Below, piece after piece: positions 45,930 through 55,112 of a stretch of 64,000 nucleotides of DNA (position 1 is the stretch's first letter; the number at the start of each line of letters is the position of its first letter). The position numbers and the translations under genes are program-made. This DNA comes from Thermodesulfovibrio yellowstonii DSM 11347 (GTDB lineage: Bacteria > Nitrospirota > Thermodesulfovibrionia > Thermodesulfovibrionales > Thermodesulfovibrionaceae). The stretch is from the NCBI RefSeq assembly GCF_000020985.1, contig NC_011296.1, positions 434,001 to 498,000 of the forward strand. The letters run 5' to 3'. A model generated the notes under the pieces. That model was given only the letters and a program-made list of their open reading frames with translations. It was not told the origin of the DNA and made no database searches.

Positions 45930-46943
45930 ATGAAAATTCTTGTCACAGGTGGTTCAGGATTTATTGGGACAAACTATATTGAATTCGCTATATCTAAAAG
46001 ATTTGAGGTGCTGAATATTGATACTAAACCACCTTTTAAGAAGGAGCATATTCAATTCTGGAAAGAATGTGATATAATGGATTTTGATAAGTTAAAAAAA
46101 ATAATTTTTGAATTTAAACCAGAATATGTAGTCCATCTTGCTGCAAAGACAGGCGCTCATTCTATAAGGGACATAAAAGAGTTTGCTCCTAATATTCAGG
46201 GCGTGGAGAATTTGATTAAAGCGTTAATAGATTATAGTGGCTTAATGAGTGAAAGGGTAAATGGGATCAGGGAAGGATGTTTAAAAAGAGTTATTTTTAC
46301 TTCTTCGCTGCTTGTGTGTAAGATGGGATATATTCCCAAGCATGATGAGGATTATATGCCAACTACTGCTTATGGACAAAGTAAAGTAGAAGGGGAAAAG
46401 ATTGTGCGTAACTGGCAAAATCTGCCTTTTGAATGGACTATCATAAGACCAATTTCTGTTTGGGGACCTTGGATGATTGAGCCTTATATCAATTTTTTCA
46501 AAGCTATTAAGCAAGGTTGGTATTTTCACATAGGAGATGGACACTATAAGCGTTCCATGGGATATGTAGAAAATATTGCCCATGAGATACACAGTATTTT
46601 ACTTGCACCAAGTGAAAAAGTTCACAAAAAGACTTTTTATGTGGGTGACCCAGAGCCAACAGATTTACATGACTTTGCTGAGTCGGTAAGAGAAAAAATG
46701 GGAGCACCTAAAATTCATAGAATGCCGATGTGGATAGCAAAAACTTTTGCAAAAGTTGGAGATACATTAAAAATTTTAGGTTGGACAAATGCACCGCTTA
46801 CAAGCTTTAGGCTTAAAAATATTACTACCGAGTATGTATTTGATTTATCTCCAATTTTAGAGGTATGTGATGGTAAACTTCCTTATGATAGAGAAACTGC
46901 TGTGGAGAAAACGGTAGAGTGGTTTAAAAGATGTTACAACTAA
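45930..46943 (+). CDS. NAD-dependent epimerase/dehydratase (extended SDR)
   Basis: 337 residues from ATG 45930, just before KILVTGGSGFIGTNYIEF. A reading from 45900 adds an Asn/Lys-rich tail and overlaps the GT, so I disfavour it. The catalytic motif is intact: TSSLLV, then AYGQSKVEGEKI. PISVWGPWM, IGDGHYKRSMGYVENIAHEI and TFYVGDPEPTDLHDFAE form the substrate half. It resembles UDP-sugar 4-epimerases and 4-reductases. It overlaps the following bi-domain oxidoreductase by 13 nt, and the two probably act in the same sugar pathway. Confidence 0.82.
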   Translation: MKILVTGGSGFIGTNYIEFAISKRFEVLNIDTKPPFKKEHIQFWKECDIMDFDKLKKIIFEFKPEYVVHLAAKTGAHSIRDIKEFAPNIQGVENLIKALIDYSGLMSERVNGIREGCLKRVIFTSSLLVCKMGYIPKHDEDYMPTTAYGQSKVEGEKIVRNWQNLPFEWTIIRPISVWGPWMIEPYINFFKAIKQGWYFHIGDGHYKRSMGYVENIAHEIHSILLAPSEKVHKKTFYVGDPEPTDLHDFAESVREKMGAPKIHRMPMWIAKTFAKVGDTLKILGWTNAPLTSFRLKNITTEYVFDLSPILEVCDGKLPYDRETAVEKTVEWFKRCYN

Positions 46944-49099
46944 TCCAGAACCATCGTACGGGTAAGCTTGAACTGGTAGATGTTCCGGTGCCAAATGTAT
47001 CAGCAAATAACTTGCTGGTCAAAAATTATGCATCATTAGTAAGCATTGGCACTGAACTTTCAATTATAGAGCTTGGCAGGAAATCACTGTTGGGTAAAGC
47101 ACGAGCCCGCCCAGATTTAGTCAAGCGATTTTTAGATAAGGCAAAGAAAGAGGGATTTTTAAAGACTTTTCAGGAAGCAATGGGAAGACTGGACAATCCT
47201 GTACCTCTTGGATATAGTTCTGCAGGTATTGTAGTTGAAGTCGGGAGGAATATTCATAAATTTGCTCCAGGAGATAGGGTTGCTTGTATAGGCGCAGGGT
47301 ATGCTTCACATGCAGAATACGTGGCAGTGCCTGAGAATCTCTGCTGTAGGATACCAGAAAATGTCAGCTTTGAAGAAGCTTCCTTTGGAATGCTTGGAAT
47401 AATTGCTATGCACGGCATAAGATGCGGGAATCTAACCTTCGGTGAAAAGGTTGCTGTTATTGGACTTGGTTTACTTGGATTGTTAACCATTCAGATATTG
47501 AAAGCATATGGTTTCATGGTTATGGGATTTGATATAGATGAGTCAAAAGTGGAAATGGCAAGAAAGTTAGGAGTAGATGCAGTTAGCTCAGATGCTGAAG
47601 TTTTTGAAAATTTGGTTGATAAATACACAAATGGATTTGGTGCAGATGCTGTAATAATTACTGCTGCAACAAAGTCTGATGCTCCTATTCATTTGGCAGT
47701 AGAGATAGCAAGGTTTCGTGGCAGGATTGTTGTTGTGGGAGTTGCCGATATCCATCCTGATAGAAATGAACTTTGGCATAAAGAATTAGAACTTATAGTT
47801 TCAAAGGCAGCAGGTCCTGGTAGTCTTGACCCAATCTATGAAAATAAAGGCATTGATTATCCGCTGGGATATGTTAGATGGACAGAAAATAGAAATCTTG
47901 AAGAGTTTTTAAGGCTTGTTTCTGAAAAAAAAGTCAATTTGGAGCAACTCATAACTCATAGATTCCAAATCGAAGAGGCTGTTCAAGTTTATGAAAATAT
48001 GATGAGTAATAGAGGTGGACCCTATGTAGGGGTTGTTCTAAAATACTCTGCTGAAAAAGAGATAACAGAGGAGAGATTTAAAAAGATAAGAGAAACATTA
48101 GAAAGTTCTTCTGTAACATTGGGGGTAATCGGCGCTGGATTATTCGGTAAGGCTTTACTGATTCCTGCCCTGTCAAAGCTATCCGATGTTCGCTTCCATA
48201 CTCTTTCTACAAGTTCTGGTATAAATGCATATCATGTTGCTAAAAAATACGGATTTGAGAATGTTACGACTGATTATAAAGAGATTTTAAACAATAAAGA
48301 AATTAACTCAGTCTTTATACTAACCCCACACCGTCTTCATGCAAAAATGGTTATAGAATGTCTACAGGCAGGAAAACATACCTTTGTGGAAAAGCCATTG
48401 TGTATCAATGAAGAGGAGTTAAAAGAAATAACAGGTGTCTATTCCTCTCTGGCGAATGATGAAAAATCTCTTCCCTTTCTTATGGTTGGTTATAATAGAA
48501 GATTTTCTCCTCATACTTATAAACTAAAAAGTTTCCTGAGTAATCGTAAAGACCCGCTAATGATTATTTACAGAGTTAATGCTGGGTTTGTTCCACCTGA
48601 ACATTGGGTTCACTCTGAAGAAGAGGGTGGGGGAAGAATTATTGGAGAAATTTGTCATTTCATTGATTTAATGATTTATTTGACAGACAGTTTACCTATG
48701 CAAGTTTATGCAGAGAGAGTTTCTGGTAACAATAAGACCATAGTTAATGACGACAACGTTTCAATTGTAATCAAATTCAAGGATGGTTCTGTGGGTAATA
48801 TTTTCTACTCTGCCTCAGGAGATAAAGCATTCTCAAGAGAAAGAGTGGAGGTTTATTCTGAAGGTAAGACATTGATTATTGAAGATTTCAAAAACTCTTA
48901 TTTCTGGTTAGGGGGTAGGACTAAAAAGTTTAAAACTTTAAATCAGGAGATAGGCTATAAGGAAGAGTTATCTCATTTCATAAATGTAATCAAAGGGAAT
49001 GAAAAACCAAAAATAACCTACGATGAAATTTATTACTCCACCCTTGCAACCTTCAAAATCAACGAATCTCTCTCAAAGGGTACAGTAATTCACCTATGA
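46931..49099 (+). CDS. Bi-domain oxidoreductase: MDR dehydrogenase fused to Gfo/Idh/MocA
   Basis: 722 residues. Residues 1-375 are a medium-chain dehydrogenase without the zinc ligands (GYSSAGIVVEVG, then the Rossmann motif VIGLGLLGLLTIQIL). Residues 390-722 are a Gfo/Idh/MocA oxidoreductase (VTLGVIGAGLFGKALL, FILTPHRLHAKMVIECL, HTFVEKPLCI with Glu-Lys-Pro, GGGRIIGEICHFIDLM). Such fusions are seen in polysaccharide loci. The two halves could pass a keto-sugar between sites, for oxidation at one carbon and reduction at another. It overlaps the SDR gene before it and the GT after it (4 nt, ATGA). Confidence 0.85.
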   Translation: MLQLIQNHRTGKLELVDVPVPNVSANNLLVKNYASLVSIGTELSIIELGRKSLLGKARARPDLVKRFLDKAKKEGFLKTFQEAMGRLDNPVPLGYSSAGIVVEVGRNIHKFAPGDRVACIGAGYASHAEYVAVPENLCCRIPENVSFEEASFGMLGIIAMHGIRCGNLTFGEKVAVIGLGLLGLLTIQILKAYGFMVMGFDIDESKVEMARKLGVDAVSSDAEVFENLVDKYTNGFGADAVIITAATKSDAPIHLAVEIARFRGRIVVVGVADIHPDRNELWHKELELIVSKAAGPGSLDPIYENKGIDYPLGYVRWTENRNLEEFLRLVSEKKVNLEQLITHRFQIEEAVQVYENMMSNRGGPYVGVVLKYSAEKEITEERFKKIRETLESSSVTLGVIGAGLFGKALLIPALSKLSDVRFHTLSTSSGINAYHVAKKYGFENVTTDYKEILNNKEINSVFILTPHRLHAKMVIECLQAGKHTFVEKPLCINEEELKEITGVYSSLANDEKSLPFLMVGYNRRFSPHTYKLKSFLSNRKDPLMIIYRVNAGFVPPEHWVHSEEEGGGRIIGEICHFIDLMIYLTDSLPMQVYAERVSGNNKTIVNDDNVSIVIKFKDGSVGNIFYSASGDKAFSRERVEVYSEGKTLIIEDFKNSYFWLGGRTKKFKTLNQEIGYKEELSHFINVIKGNEKPKITYDEIYYSTLATFKINESLSKGTVIHL

Positions 49100-50304
49100 G
49101 GGTGCTATTAATAACTGATTCCTACCCTCCGGAGATTCGTTCTGCCTCTCATTTGATGCTGGAGCTGGCTGAAGGGTTGAGAGACAGAGGTTTTGATGTT
49201 ACTGTTGCTACAACCTATCCAGAATATAATTTAGACAACGAGCAGAGGAATATAAAATATCCAGAGTTTACTGAAGAAAATCAAATTAAGGTCATTAGAA
49301 TAAAAACTCTGCCACATCACAATGTAAATTTTATTATTAGAGGCATTTCTCAGATTAGCATGCCCTACATATTTGAGAATAAAATTAAAAAATACTTAAA
49401 AAAGGCAGAGATAATTATTGTTTATAGCCCCCCTATGCCCCTTGCAATGCTTGGAGCTAAACTTAAGAAGAATTTTAATGCAAAGTTTTTATTAAATGTT
49501 CAGGACATATTTCCTCAAAATGCAATTGATTTAGGCGTTTTAAAAAATCCTCTTTTAATAAAGTTTTTTAAAGACATGGAGCGAAATGCTTACATAGACG
49601 CAGATTTGATCTTTGTTCACTCTGAGGGCAACTTAAACTTTTTAAAAATGAATCATCCAGACATTGCAACCAAATTTATAGTCCTTCATAACTGGATTGA
49701 TACAAAACAGTTTGAGAGGCTGTCAAGGACTAACAAATACAGGAAGCTATATAATATAGAGGATAAATTTATTATACTTTTTGCTGGGGTTATGGGTCTT
49801 TCTCAGGGTCTTGATTTTGTCATAGAACTGGCTGAAAAGGTGAGGGATTTGAAGGATTTAGTGTTCCTTTTTGTTGGTGATGGCATGGAGAGAACAAAAC
49901 TACAGGATTTAGCCAGAGCCAAAAATTTAAATAATGTTATATTCAAGCCCTTTGTATCTAAAGAGGAATATCCCTATCTTGTTAAAGATTGTGATGTTGG
50001 ACTTGTATCTTTATCCAGTAAAAACAAAACTCCTGTGGTGCCAGGGAAGATTCTTGGATATATGGCTGCAAAACTTCCTGTTTTAGCTTTTTTGAATAGG
50101 GAAAGTGATGGGCATATTATAATTAAACAAGCAAATTGCGGATTTAGCTGTATTCATGGAGATATTCAAAAAGCAGAGGATTTAGTGAGAGAAATTTATA
50201 AAAATAAAATTTCACTCAGCACATACGGCAAGAATGGTTATAACTATTTGGTGAATAATTTTGAAAGGAAAATTTGTATTCAAAAGTTGATAGAAAAATT
50301 TTAG
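49096..50304 (+). CDS. Glycosyltransferase family 4 (WbuB-like)
   Basis: 402 residues. It begins MRVLLITDSYPPEIRSASHLMLELAEGL, then VTVATTYPEYNLD, a stretch with IIIVYSPPMPLAMLGAKL, LLNVQDIFPQNAIDLGVL, and the donor half FIILFAGVMGLSQGLDFVIEL, LFVGDGMERTKL and VPGKILGYMAAKLPVLAF. This matches the WbuB branch, which transfers fucosamine-like or other acetamido sugars in O-antigen loci (family knowledge, variable). Coupled to the bi-domain oxidoreductase by overlap, so it may use that enzyme's product. Confidence 0.85.
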   Translation: MRVLLITDSYPPEIRSASHLMLELAEGLRDRGFDVTVATTYPEYNLDNEQRNIKYPEFTEENQIKVIRIKTLPHHNVNFIIRGISQISMPYIFENKIKKYLKKAEIIIVYSPPMPLAMLGAKLKKNFNAKFLLNVQDIFPQNAIDLGVLKNPLLIKFFKDMERNAYIDADLIFVHSEGNLNFLKMNHPDIATKFIVLHNWIDTKQFERLSRTNKYRKLYNIEDKFIILFAGVMGLSQGLDFVIELAEKVRDLKDLVFLFVGDGMERTKLQDLARAKNLNNVIFKPFVSKEEYPYLVKDCDVGLVSLSSKNKTPVVPGKILGYMAAKLPVLAFLNRESDGHIIIKQANCGFSCIHGDIQKAEDLVREIYKNKISLSTYGKNGYNYLVNNFERKICIQKLIEKF

Positions 50305-50316
50305 GGAGGTAGCTTC

Positions 50317-51417
50317 ATGGATTACTATGAAAAGAGAGTAAAAATGGTTGATGATTATATGGCTAAATTAGATATAGGTAAAGATTTAATAAAATACTAC
50401 GAGGGAAGAAATATTTTAGTGACCGGTGGAGCTGGTGCTATTGGAAGTAATTTAATAATTGCACTCTCAAAGTTAGTTGGCAGTAGGGGTAAAGTTATTG
50501 TTCTTGATAATCTATCAGCGATAAAAGTCAGAGACCCTTGGAATGTGACACCTCTTCCAAATATAATGTTTGTGTTTGGTGATGTAAGAAATGATATTGA
50601 CCTGAAAAGAGTCTTCAAAGAGGATATAAGCATTGTTTTTCATCTGGCTGCTTTCTTTGCAAATCAGAATTCGGTAGACTATCCAGAGGTTTCAGCAGAG
50701 GTTGATGTTATCGGTCAAATTAAATTACTGGAATATTCCCGATTGGCAAAAGTAGAGAAATTCATATATGCATCAAGTGGATGTGCTATTTATGGTTCCT
50801 ATCCTAAACTACCATTAAAAGAAGACTTTATTTCCATGCATCTCACTACTCCATATCAGATAAATAAGATGACAGGAGAGATGTACTGTAATTTCTATCA
50901 TCATCATTATGGGTTGTCGATTGTCAACTGTAGATTTTTTAATTCGTACGGGCCTGGTGAAGTGCCAGGTCAGTATAGAAACGTTATACCAAATTTTATT
51001 TACTGGTCAATGAAAGGGTTGCCTTTACCAATTACAGGAACAGGAGAGGAAACAAGAGACTTTACCTATGTTTTAGACCTTGTTCAAGGACTTATAAAGG
51101 CTGGTTACTATAAAAAGGCTATAGGGGAGAATTTTAATCTTGCTGCTGGCAGAGAAGTTTCAATCAAGGAAGTAGCTTCAATGGTCTTGGAAGCAACTGG
51201 AAATAAGGCAGGATTGATTTTTAAGGAAAGAAGAAAATGGGATACAAAACCGAGACTTCTTGCATCAATTGAAAAGGCAAAAGAACTAATAGGTTATAAA
51301 CCTATTGTTGATTTTAGGGAGGGTTTTGATGCAAATATTGAGTGGTTCAAAGATAACTGGGAAAAGATAGAAATACTTGCTGATTTTCCACCTGGTATGA
51401 GCAGTGCGGTGAGGTAA
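50317..51417 (+). CDS. NAD-dependent sugar epimerase/dehydratase (extended SDR)
   Basis: 366 residues with a good GGGAGG ribosome site. NAD binding is at [18 protein letters not shown]. The catalytic part is YASSGCAIYGS and TPYQINKMTGE (Tyr-x3-Lys). CRFFNSYGPGEVPGQYRNVIPNF, ITGTGEETRDFTYVLDL and FNLAAGREVSI complete the UDP-sugar epimerase pattern. A 38-residue N-terminal extension rich in Lys and Tyr precedes the Rossmann fold. It lies between a WbuB-like GT and wecB. The substrate is probably a UDP-HexNAc or hexose; not resolved. Confidence 0.85.
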   Translation: MDYYEKRVKMVDDYMAKLDIGKDLIKYYEGRNILVTGGAGAIGSNLIIALSKLVGSRGKVIVLDNLSAIKVRDPWNVTPLPNIMFVFGDVRNDIDLKRVFKEDISIVFHLAAFFANQNSVDYPEVSAEVDVIGQIKLLEYSRLAKVEKFIYASSGCAIYGSYPKLPLKEDFISMHLTTPYQINKMTGEMYCNFYHHHYGLSIVNCRFFNSYGPGEVPGQYRNVIPNFIYWSMKGLPLPITGTGEETRDFTYVLDLVQGLIKAGYYKKAIGENFNLAAGREVSIKEVASMVLEATGNKAGLIFKERRKWDTKPRLLASIEKAKELIGYKPIVDFREGFDANIEWFKDNWEKIEILADFPPGMSSAVR

Positions 51418-51482
51418 AGTTTCATAATTTTCAATGTTTGAGGCTTAGGTTCGGGATTTTTTGATTAAGGGGTAAAGAGATT

Positions 51483-52610
51483 TTGAGAAAAATATTAATG
51501 ATATTTGGGACGAGGCCAGAGGCAATAAAGATGGCTCCTCTTTACTGGGAATTTAAAAAATATCAAGAAGATTTTGATGTAAAAGTTTGTGTGACTGCTC
51601 AACACAGACAAATGCTTGACCAAGTTTTGAATTTTTTTAATATAAAGCCAGACTACGACCTAAATCTGATGAGGAACAATCAGAGCCTCTTTAATATAAC
51701 ATCTGACAGTATTGTGGAACTTGAGAAGGTTTACGATGACTTTAATCCTCATATTGTTTTAGTTCAAGGAGATACAACAACCTCTTTTACGAGCGCGCTT
51801 TCGGCATATTACAAAAAAATAAAGGTTGCCCATATTGAGGCAGGGCTGAGAAGCGGCAATAAATATTCACCCTTTCCAGAAGAGATAAACAGAGTCTTGG
51901 TTGGACACATTGCTGATTATCATTTTGCACCTACGGAAAAGGCAAAACAAAATTTGTATAACGAGGGAATAAGGGAAAATGTTTGGGTTGTTGGGAATAC
52001 AGTAATTGATGCTTTATTTTTAGGATTGAGAATTTTAGAGGAAAATGAGGAGCTCAGGTCTAAAATTGAACTTTATTTTAATGGAATTTTTGAATTTCAG
52101 CGAGAAAAGATAATATTAGTTACAGGGCATAGAAGAGAAAGCTTTGGTGAAGGATTTGAAAACATTTGCAATGCCTTAAAAGAGATTGCTGAGAGTTATC
52201 CAGAATTAAAGATAATCTATCCGGTTCATCTAAATCCTAATGTAAGAGAGCCAGTCAATAGAATATTAAATGGGATTAAGAATATTTTTCTCTTAGAGCC
52301 TCTGGAATATCCATATTTGATTTGGTTAATGTCAAAATCTTTTCTGATATTGACTGATTCTGGTGGAATTCAAGAAGAAGCACCTTCTTTAGGAAAGCCG
52401 GTATTGGTTATGAGAGAAGTAACAGAGAGAGTTGAGGGAATAGAGGCCGGAACTGCAAGTCTTGTAGGCATCAAGAAAGAAAATATTGTAAAGGCAGTTC
52501 AGAGTTTAATTGAAAATACCTCTGAATATCATAAAATGGCAAGGGCTATAAACCCTTACGGAGACGGTCTATCAAGCAAGAGAATTGTGGAGATAATAAG
52601 AAGTATTTGA
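51483..52610 (+). CDS. wecB: Non-hydrolysing UDP-GlcNAc 2-epimerase
   Basis: 375 residues. It interconverts UDP-GlcNAc and UDP-ManNAc. Family text is firm: IMIFGTRPEAIKMAPLYWEF, VQGDTTTSFTSALSAYY, VAHIEAGLRSGNKYSPFPEEINR, LVTGHRRESFGEGF and LTDSGGIQEEAPSLGKPVLVMRE. The start is TTG at 51483, placed right before RKILMIFG; a GGGG-AAAGAG stretch upstream is a modest ribosome site. UDP-ManNAc could feed ManNAc or ManNAcA residues, though no UDP-ManNAc dehydrogenase is seen. It is the last catalytic gene of the block. Confidence 0.94.
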   Translation: MRKILMIFGTRPEAIKMAPLYWEFKKYQEDFDVKVCVTAQHRQMLDQVLNFFNIKPDYDLNLMRNNQSLFNITSDSIVELEKVYDDFNPHIVLVQGDTTTSFTSALSAYYKKIKVAHIEAGLRSGNKYSPFPEEINRVLVGHIADYHFAPTEKAKQNLYNEGIRENVWVVGNTVIDALFLGLRILEENEELRSKIELYFNGIFEFQREKIILVTGHRRESFGEGFENICNALKEIAESYPELKIIYPVHLNPNVREPVNRILNGIKNIFLLEPLEYPYLIWLMSKSFLILTDSGGIQEEAPSLGKPVLVMREVTERVEGIEAGTASLVGIKKENIVKAVQSLIENTSEYHKMARAINPYGDGLSSKRIVEIIRSI

Positions 52611-52707
52611 GATTAATAAGGGTTTAAATTTAAATTGTTTAAGAATAATATAAAAATAATGTATTGGAATGATGAGAATATCAGATGCTCTATAAAATGA
52701 CGCTTTT

Positions 52708-52788
52708 TGTCACCCTGAGGCGAAGCTGAAGGGTCTTCTCTATTGTAGCTAAGGAGATTCCTCGTCGCTTACGCTCCTCGGAATGACA
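52708..52788. repeat. Interspersed inverted repeat, complete copy
   Basis: From TGTCACCCTGAGGCGAAGC through GGGTCTTCTC and GGAGATTCCTCGTCGCTTACGC to CTCGGAATGACA, followed by loose fragments (ctcggaatgaaaaaaggaatgataacg) to about 52820. This is the first copy after the repeat-free glycan block. Confidence 0.8.
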
Positions 52789-52881
52789 AAAAACAGCTCG
52801 GAATGAAAAAAGGAATGATAACGAAAGAACATAAAAGCTATAAATTTTTGCATAGCCTAACAAAAACTTCGGAGGTTTGGA

Positions 52882-53649
52882 ATGAACGAGCAAGGACGAA
52901 AGGAACAATACTCTGATGAGATTGACCTTTATGAACTGCTTCTCGTGCTTAAAAAAAGGCTCAAGCTTATCGTTGCTGTTTCTTTCATCGGGCTTTTAAT
53001 AGGAGGCTTGGTAGCTTTTCTATCTCCCGATATTTATCAGGCAAGGGCAACTCTTTGGGTAGACTCTTTGATTGGTCAGTCTGTTATTGAGAGATTTAAA
53101 ACAAGTGATAGTAAAACATCATTTATAATTCCTTTAGGACAAACCAAGTCGCCAGAGGTCAATAATCTATCTCTATCAATACTTAATAGCCTTGAGTTTA
53201 AAAAGAAGGTGCTTGATAGATTGATAAAACAGTATGGAGAAAAAGAAAATATACTCAACTTGACTAAATCAATCAATAAAGGCCAAGGAGACATTGTTTT
53301 TAAGGCTGAGATAGACAAAAAGACAGGGAGCATTAATCTAATTTCTGAACAGAAGGATAAAAAATTTGCTGAGGATATTCTCAGGTATGCAATAGATGAA
53401 TTTGAAAAGGAGCTTGGAAAAACCTCTCAGACCTACGCTGAGGCAATATCAACACAAAAAGAAAAAATTAAAAATAATAAAAATTTCATATTAAGCGTTA
53501 TAGAACAGCCTACCTCTCTTGATTCTCCCGTAAAACCAAAAAGAAAGCTCATTATAGCTGTGGCTGGAATAAGCGCACTTTTTTCAGGGATTTTTCTTGC
53601 CTTTGTGGCTGAGTGGTGGAATAATGTTAGAGCAAGAAGGAAAAATTAA
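52882..53649 (+). CDS. wzz: Chain-length determinant protein (Wzz family)
   Basis: 255 residues with a GGAGG ribosome site. The N-terminal Wzz domain begins EIDLYELLLVLKKRLKLIVAVSFIGLLIGGLVAFLSPDIYQARATLWV, with the first membrane helix at about 33-50. A periplasmic helical part follows, then VKPKRKLIIAVAGISALFSGIFLAFVAEWW, with the Pro-rich start and second helix at about 222-245. No tyrosine-kinase domain is attached and no kinase gene follows, so this is the Wzz1-like type that sets O-antigen chain length with Wzy. Confidence 0.9.
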   Translation: MNEQGRKEQYSDEIDLYELLLVLKKRLKLIVAVSFIGLLIGGLVAFLSPDIYQARATLWVDSLIGQSVIERFKTSDSKTSFIIPLGQTKSPEVNNLSLSILNSLEFKKKVLDRLIKQYGEKENILNLTKSINKGQGDIVFKAEIDKKTGSINLISEQKDKKFAEDILRYAIDEFEKELGKTSQTYAEAISTQKEKIKNNKNFILSVIEQPTSLDSPVKPKRKLIIAVAGISALFSGIFLAFVAEWWNNVRARRKN

Positions 53650-53732
53650 AGCACATGTTATACTGTCAAGTTATGGGAAAATAAAATTGAAGATTTTTAT
53701 AATAGGTGTAGTAGAAGGACTGGAGGGTTTTT

Positions 53733-54275
53733 ATGGATGAGAAAACTTTATTAGAAATTGTAAGAAAAGCAGTAAAGGAAGAATTTAATATTTTCAGACA
53801 GGAGATGGCAACAAAGGAAGACTTGAAAGCCTTTGCAACTAAAGAAGATCTGAAAGCTTTTGCGACCAAGGAGGACTTGAAAGCCTTCGCAACAAAAGAA
53901 GACCTGAATAAATTAAAAGCAGAGTTTATGTTTGAGATTAACTACATAAAATCTGAGATGGTAACCAGAGATGATCTTAAAATTTATATCACCAAAGAAG
54001 ACTTTAATACATATATAGAAGCTATTTCTGAAAGACTTGAAAGATTCTCAAGAAATATATTGAGTATGCTTGAACACTACGAGCGCGATGTTAGAGAACT
54101 TCATAAAAAATTTGATCTTATTGATTTTGGCTTACTTCTTACACATCTTGATAGACTGGCTGGTTTCATGGAGAAAAAGGAACAGGAAAGAATTATCGCT
54201 GAAAACCAGCTTAAAAGGCAGTATCTGGAGATAAGAGATAGAGTTAAAAAGATAGAAAGCATTATCGGCATGTAA
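53733..54275 (+). CDS. Coiled-coil protein with four 9-residue repeats
   Basis: 180 residues with GGAGG 7 nt before ATG. Residues about 24-60 hold four tandem ATKEDLKAF units, so the DNA has a near-perfect 27-bp tandem repeat at about 53805-53912. Further TRDDLKIY and TKEDFNTY units follow at wider spacing. The rest is alpha-helical and strongly charged. It resembles the Bdr-like/DUF1640-type coiled-coil proteins by pattern only. No signal peptide or clear membrane helix. It is separated from wzz by 83 nt with a possible TATACT box near 53662. Function unknown. Confidence 0.7.
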   Translation: MDEKTLLEIVRKAVKEEFNIFRQEMATKEDLKAFATKEDLKAFATKEDLKAFATKEDLNKLKAEFMFEINYIKSEMVTRDDLKIYITKEDFNTYIEAISERLERFSRNILSMLEHYERDVRELHKKFDLIDFGLLLTHLDRLAGFMEKKEQERIIAENQLKRQYLEIRDRVKKIESIIGM

Positions 54276-54388
54276 TAATGTTTACATCCAAAAATTTCCT
54301 TCTTTATATAATGTGAACATGGTAAAAAAGTTACATTTTATTGAAATTCTATAAACTCTAACACCTTTATTTTTCATTTACCCACATC

Positions 54389-54858
54389 TGTCATTCCGCT
54401 TTCACTCGGACATTCCGAACTTCTTCCTGTCGTTCCAATCCCTTTTCCCTGTCATTCCAATGAGCATAAGTGACGAGGAATCTCCGTCTCCAAAGAAGTA
54501 GCCCCCTTGCTAATGCTCGGGGTGACAGAATACGACTGTCCATTCCAAACCGTAGGGAAGCCCTGAGTCGTAGGCAAAGACCCCTACAGGTCAGATTCCT
54601 CGGGGTCATTGGGACCCCTCGGAATGACAGAGAGAAGTGTCATTCAGAGGAGCCATGAGTGACGAGGAATTCTTTCCTTTCAACTGAAACATAAGAGAGA
54701 TTTCTCACATCCATTCAGAGTGTTCGGAATTACAGAAAATCATCCTTCCGAGCCGAAGGCGAGGAATATCCTCATTTCCGATTTAAGGGGGAGATCCCTC
54801 GGACAAGCCTTCGGGATGACCCTTTCGGCTCAGATATCTCACTTAGTTCTGAATGACA
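54389..54858. repeat. Large mosaic of interspersed repeats
   Basis: About 470 bases of repeat modules in mixed order and direction: TGTCATTCCGC, GACGAGGAATCTCCG, GGGGTGACAGA, AGATTCCTCGGGG, CTCGGAATGACAGAGAG, GAAGGCGAGGAATATCC, and a terminal CTGAATGACA. No complete clean unit remains; it looks like several copies inserted into or recombined with each other. Confidence 0.75.
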
Positions 54859-54881
54859 AGAAATGACCGAATACTAATTTT

Positions 54882-54911
54882 TTGAAAGATTTGGATATAT
54901 TTTGTTATACT
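54882..54911 (+). promoter_or_regulatory. metE promoter
   Basis: TTGAAA (54882-54887), an 18-nt spacer, and TATACT (54906-54911). Transcription would start near 54918, immediately before the riboswitch P1 stem. Confidence 0.6.
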
Positions 54912-54919
54912 TTAACCTA

Positions 54920-55070
54920 ACTGGATTTTAAGGGAAGAGAGGTGAGAATCCTCCGCTGCCCCGCAGCCGTGTTGGGAACGAAAGCCCACGCATGCCACTG
55001 GAGAGCAAATTCTCTGGGAAGGCGGGCAAGTAGGTTGAAGAGAGCCCAAAGCCGGAAGACCTATCCAGTC
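54920..55070 (+). ncRNA. Cobalamin (B12) riboswitch controlling metE
   Basis: P1 pairs ACTGGAT (54920-54926) with ATCCAGT (55063-55069). Inside are the class-typical AAGGGAAGAGAGGTGAGAAT, CCGCTGCCCCGCAGCCGTG, ATGCCACTGG, GGGAAGGCGGGCAAGTAGG and GCCGGAAGACCTATC. The downstream platform has a hairpin AGAGAGCC-TTT-GGCTTTCT (55071-55088) without a T run, and AAAGCC at 55048 could pair with GGCTTT at 55082. Translation control therefore seems more likely than termination. Bound adenosyl- or methylcobalamin would switch off B12-independent MetE. Confidence 0.92.
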
Positions 55071-55112
55071 AGAGAGCCTTTGGCTTTCTGAAATGCCTCG
55101 TGGGAGGAGCAG

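Larger units (their letters stand above)
54276..55112. other. 837-base intergenic region: repeats, promoter and riboswitch
   Basis: Holds about 110 bases of AT-rich sequence, a dense interspersed-repeat mosaic (54389-54858), the metE promoter (54882-54911) and a cobalamin riboswitch (54920-55070) with its expression platform. Short open frames in the repeats (54391-54609 minus, 54470-54658 plus) are not genes. Confidence 0.75.

Noticed and set aside
52690-52908. Minus-strand open frame before wzz
   Set aside because: Covers the interspersed repeat and the wzz start; no coding features.
54391-54658. Short open frames in the repeat mosaic before metE
   Set aside because: They consist of repeat modules read in two directions.
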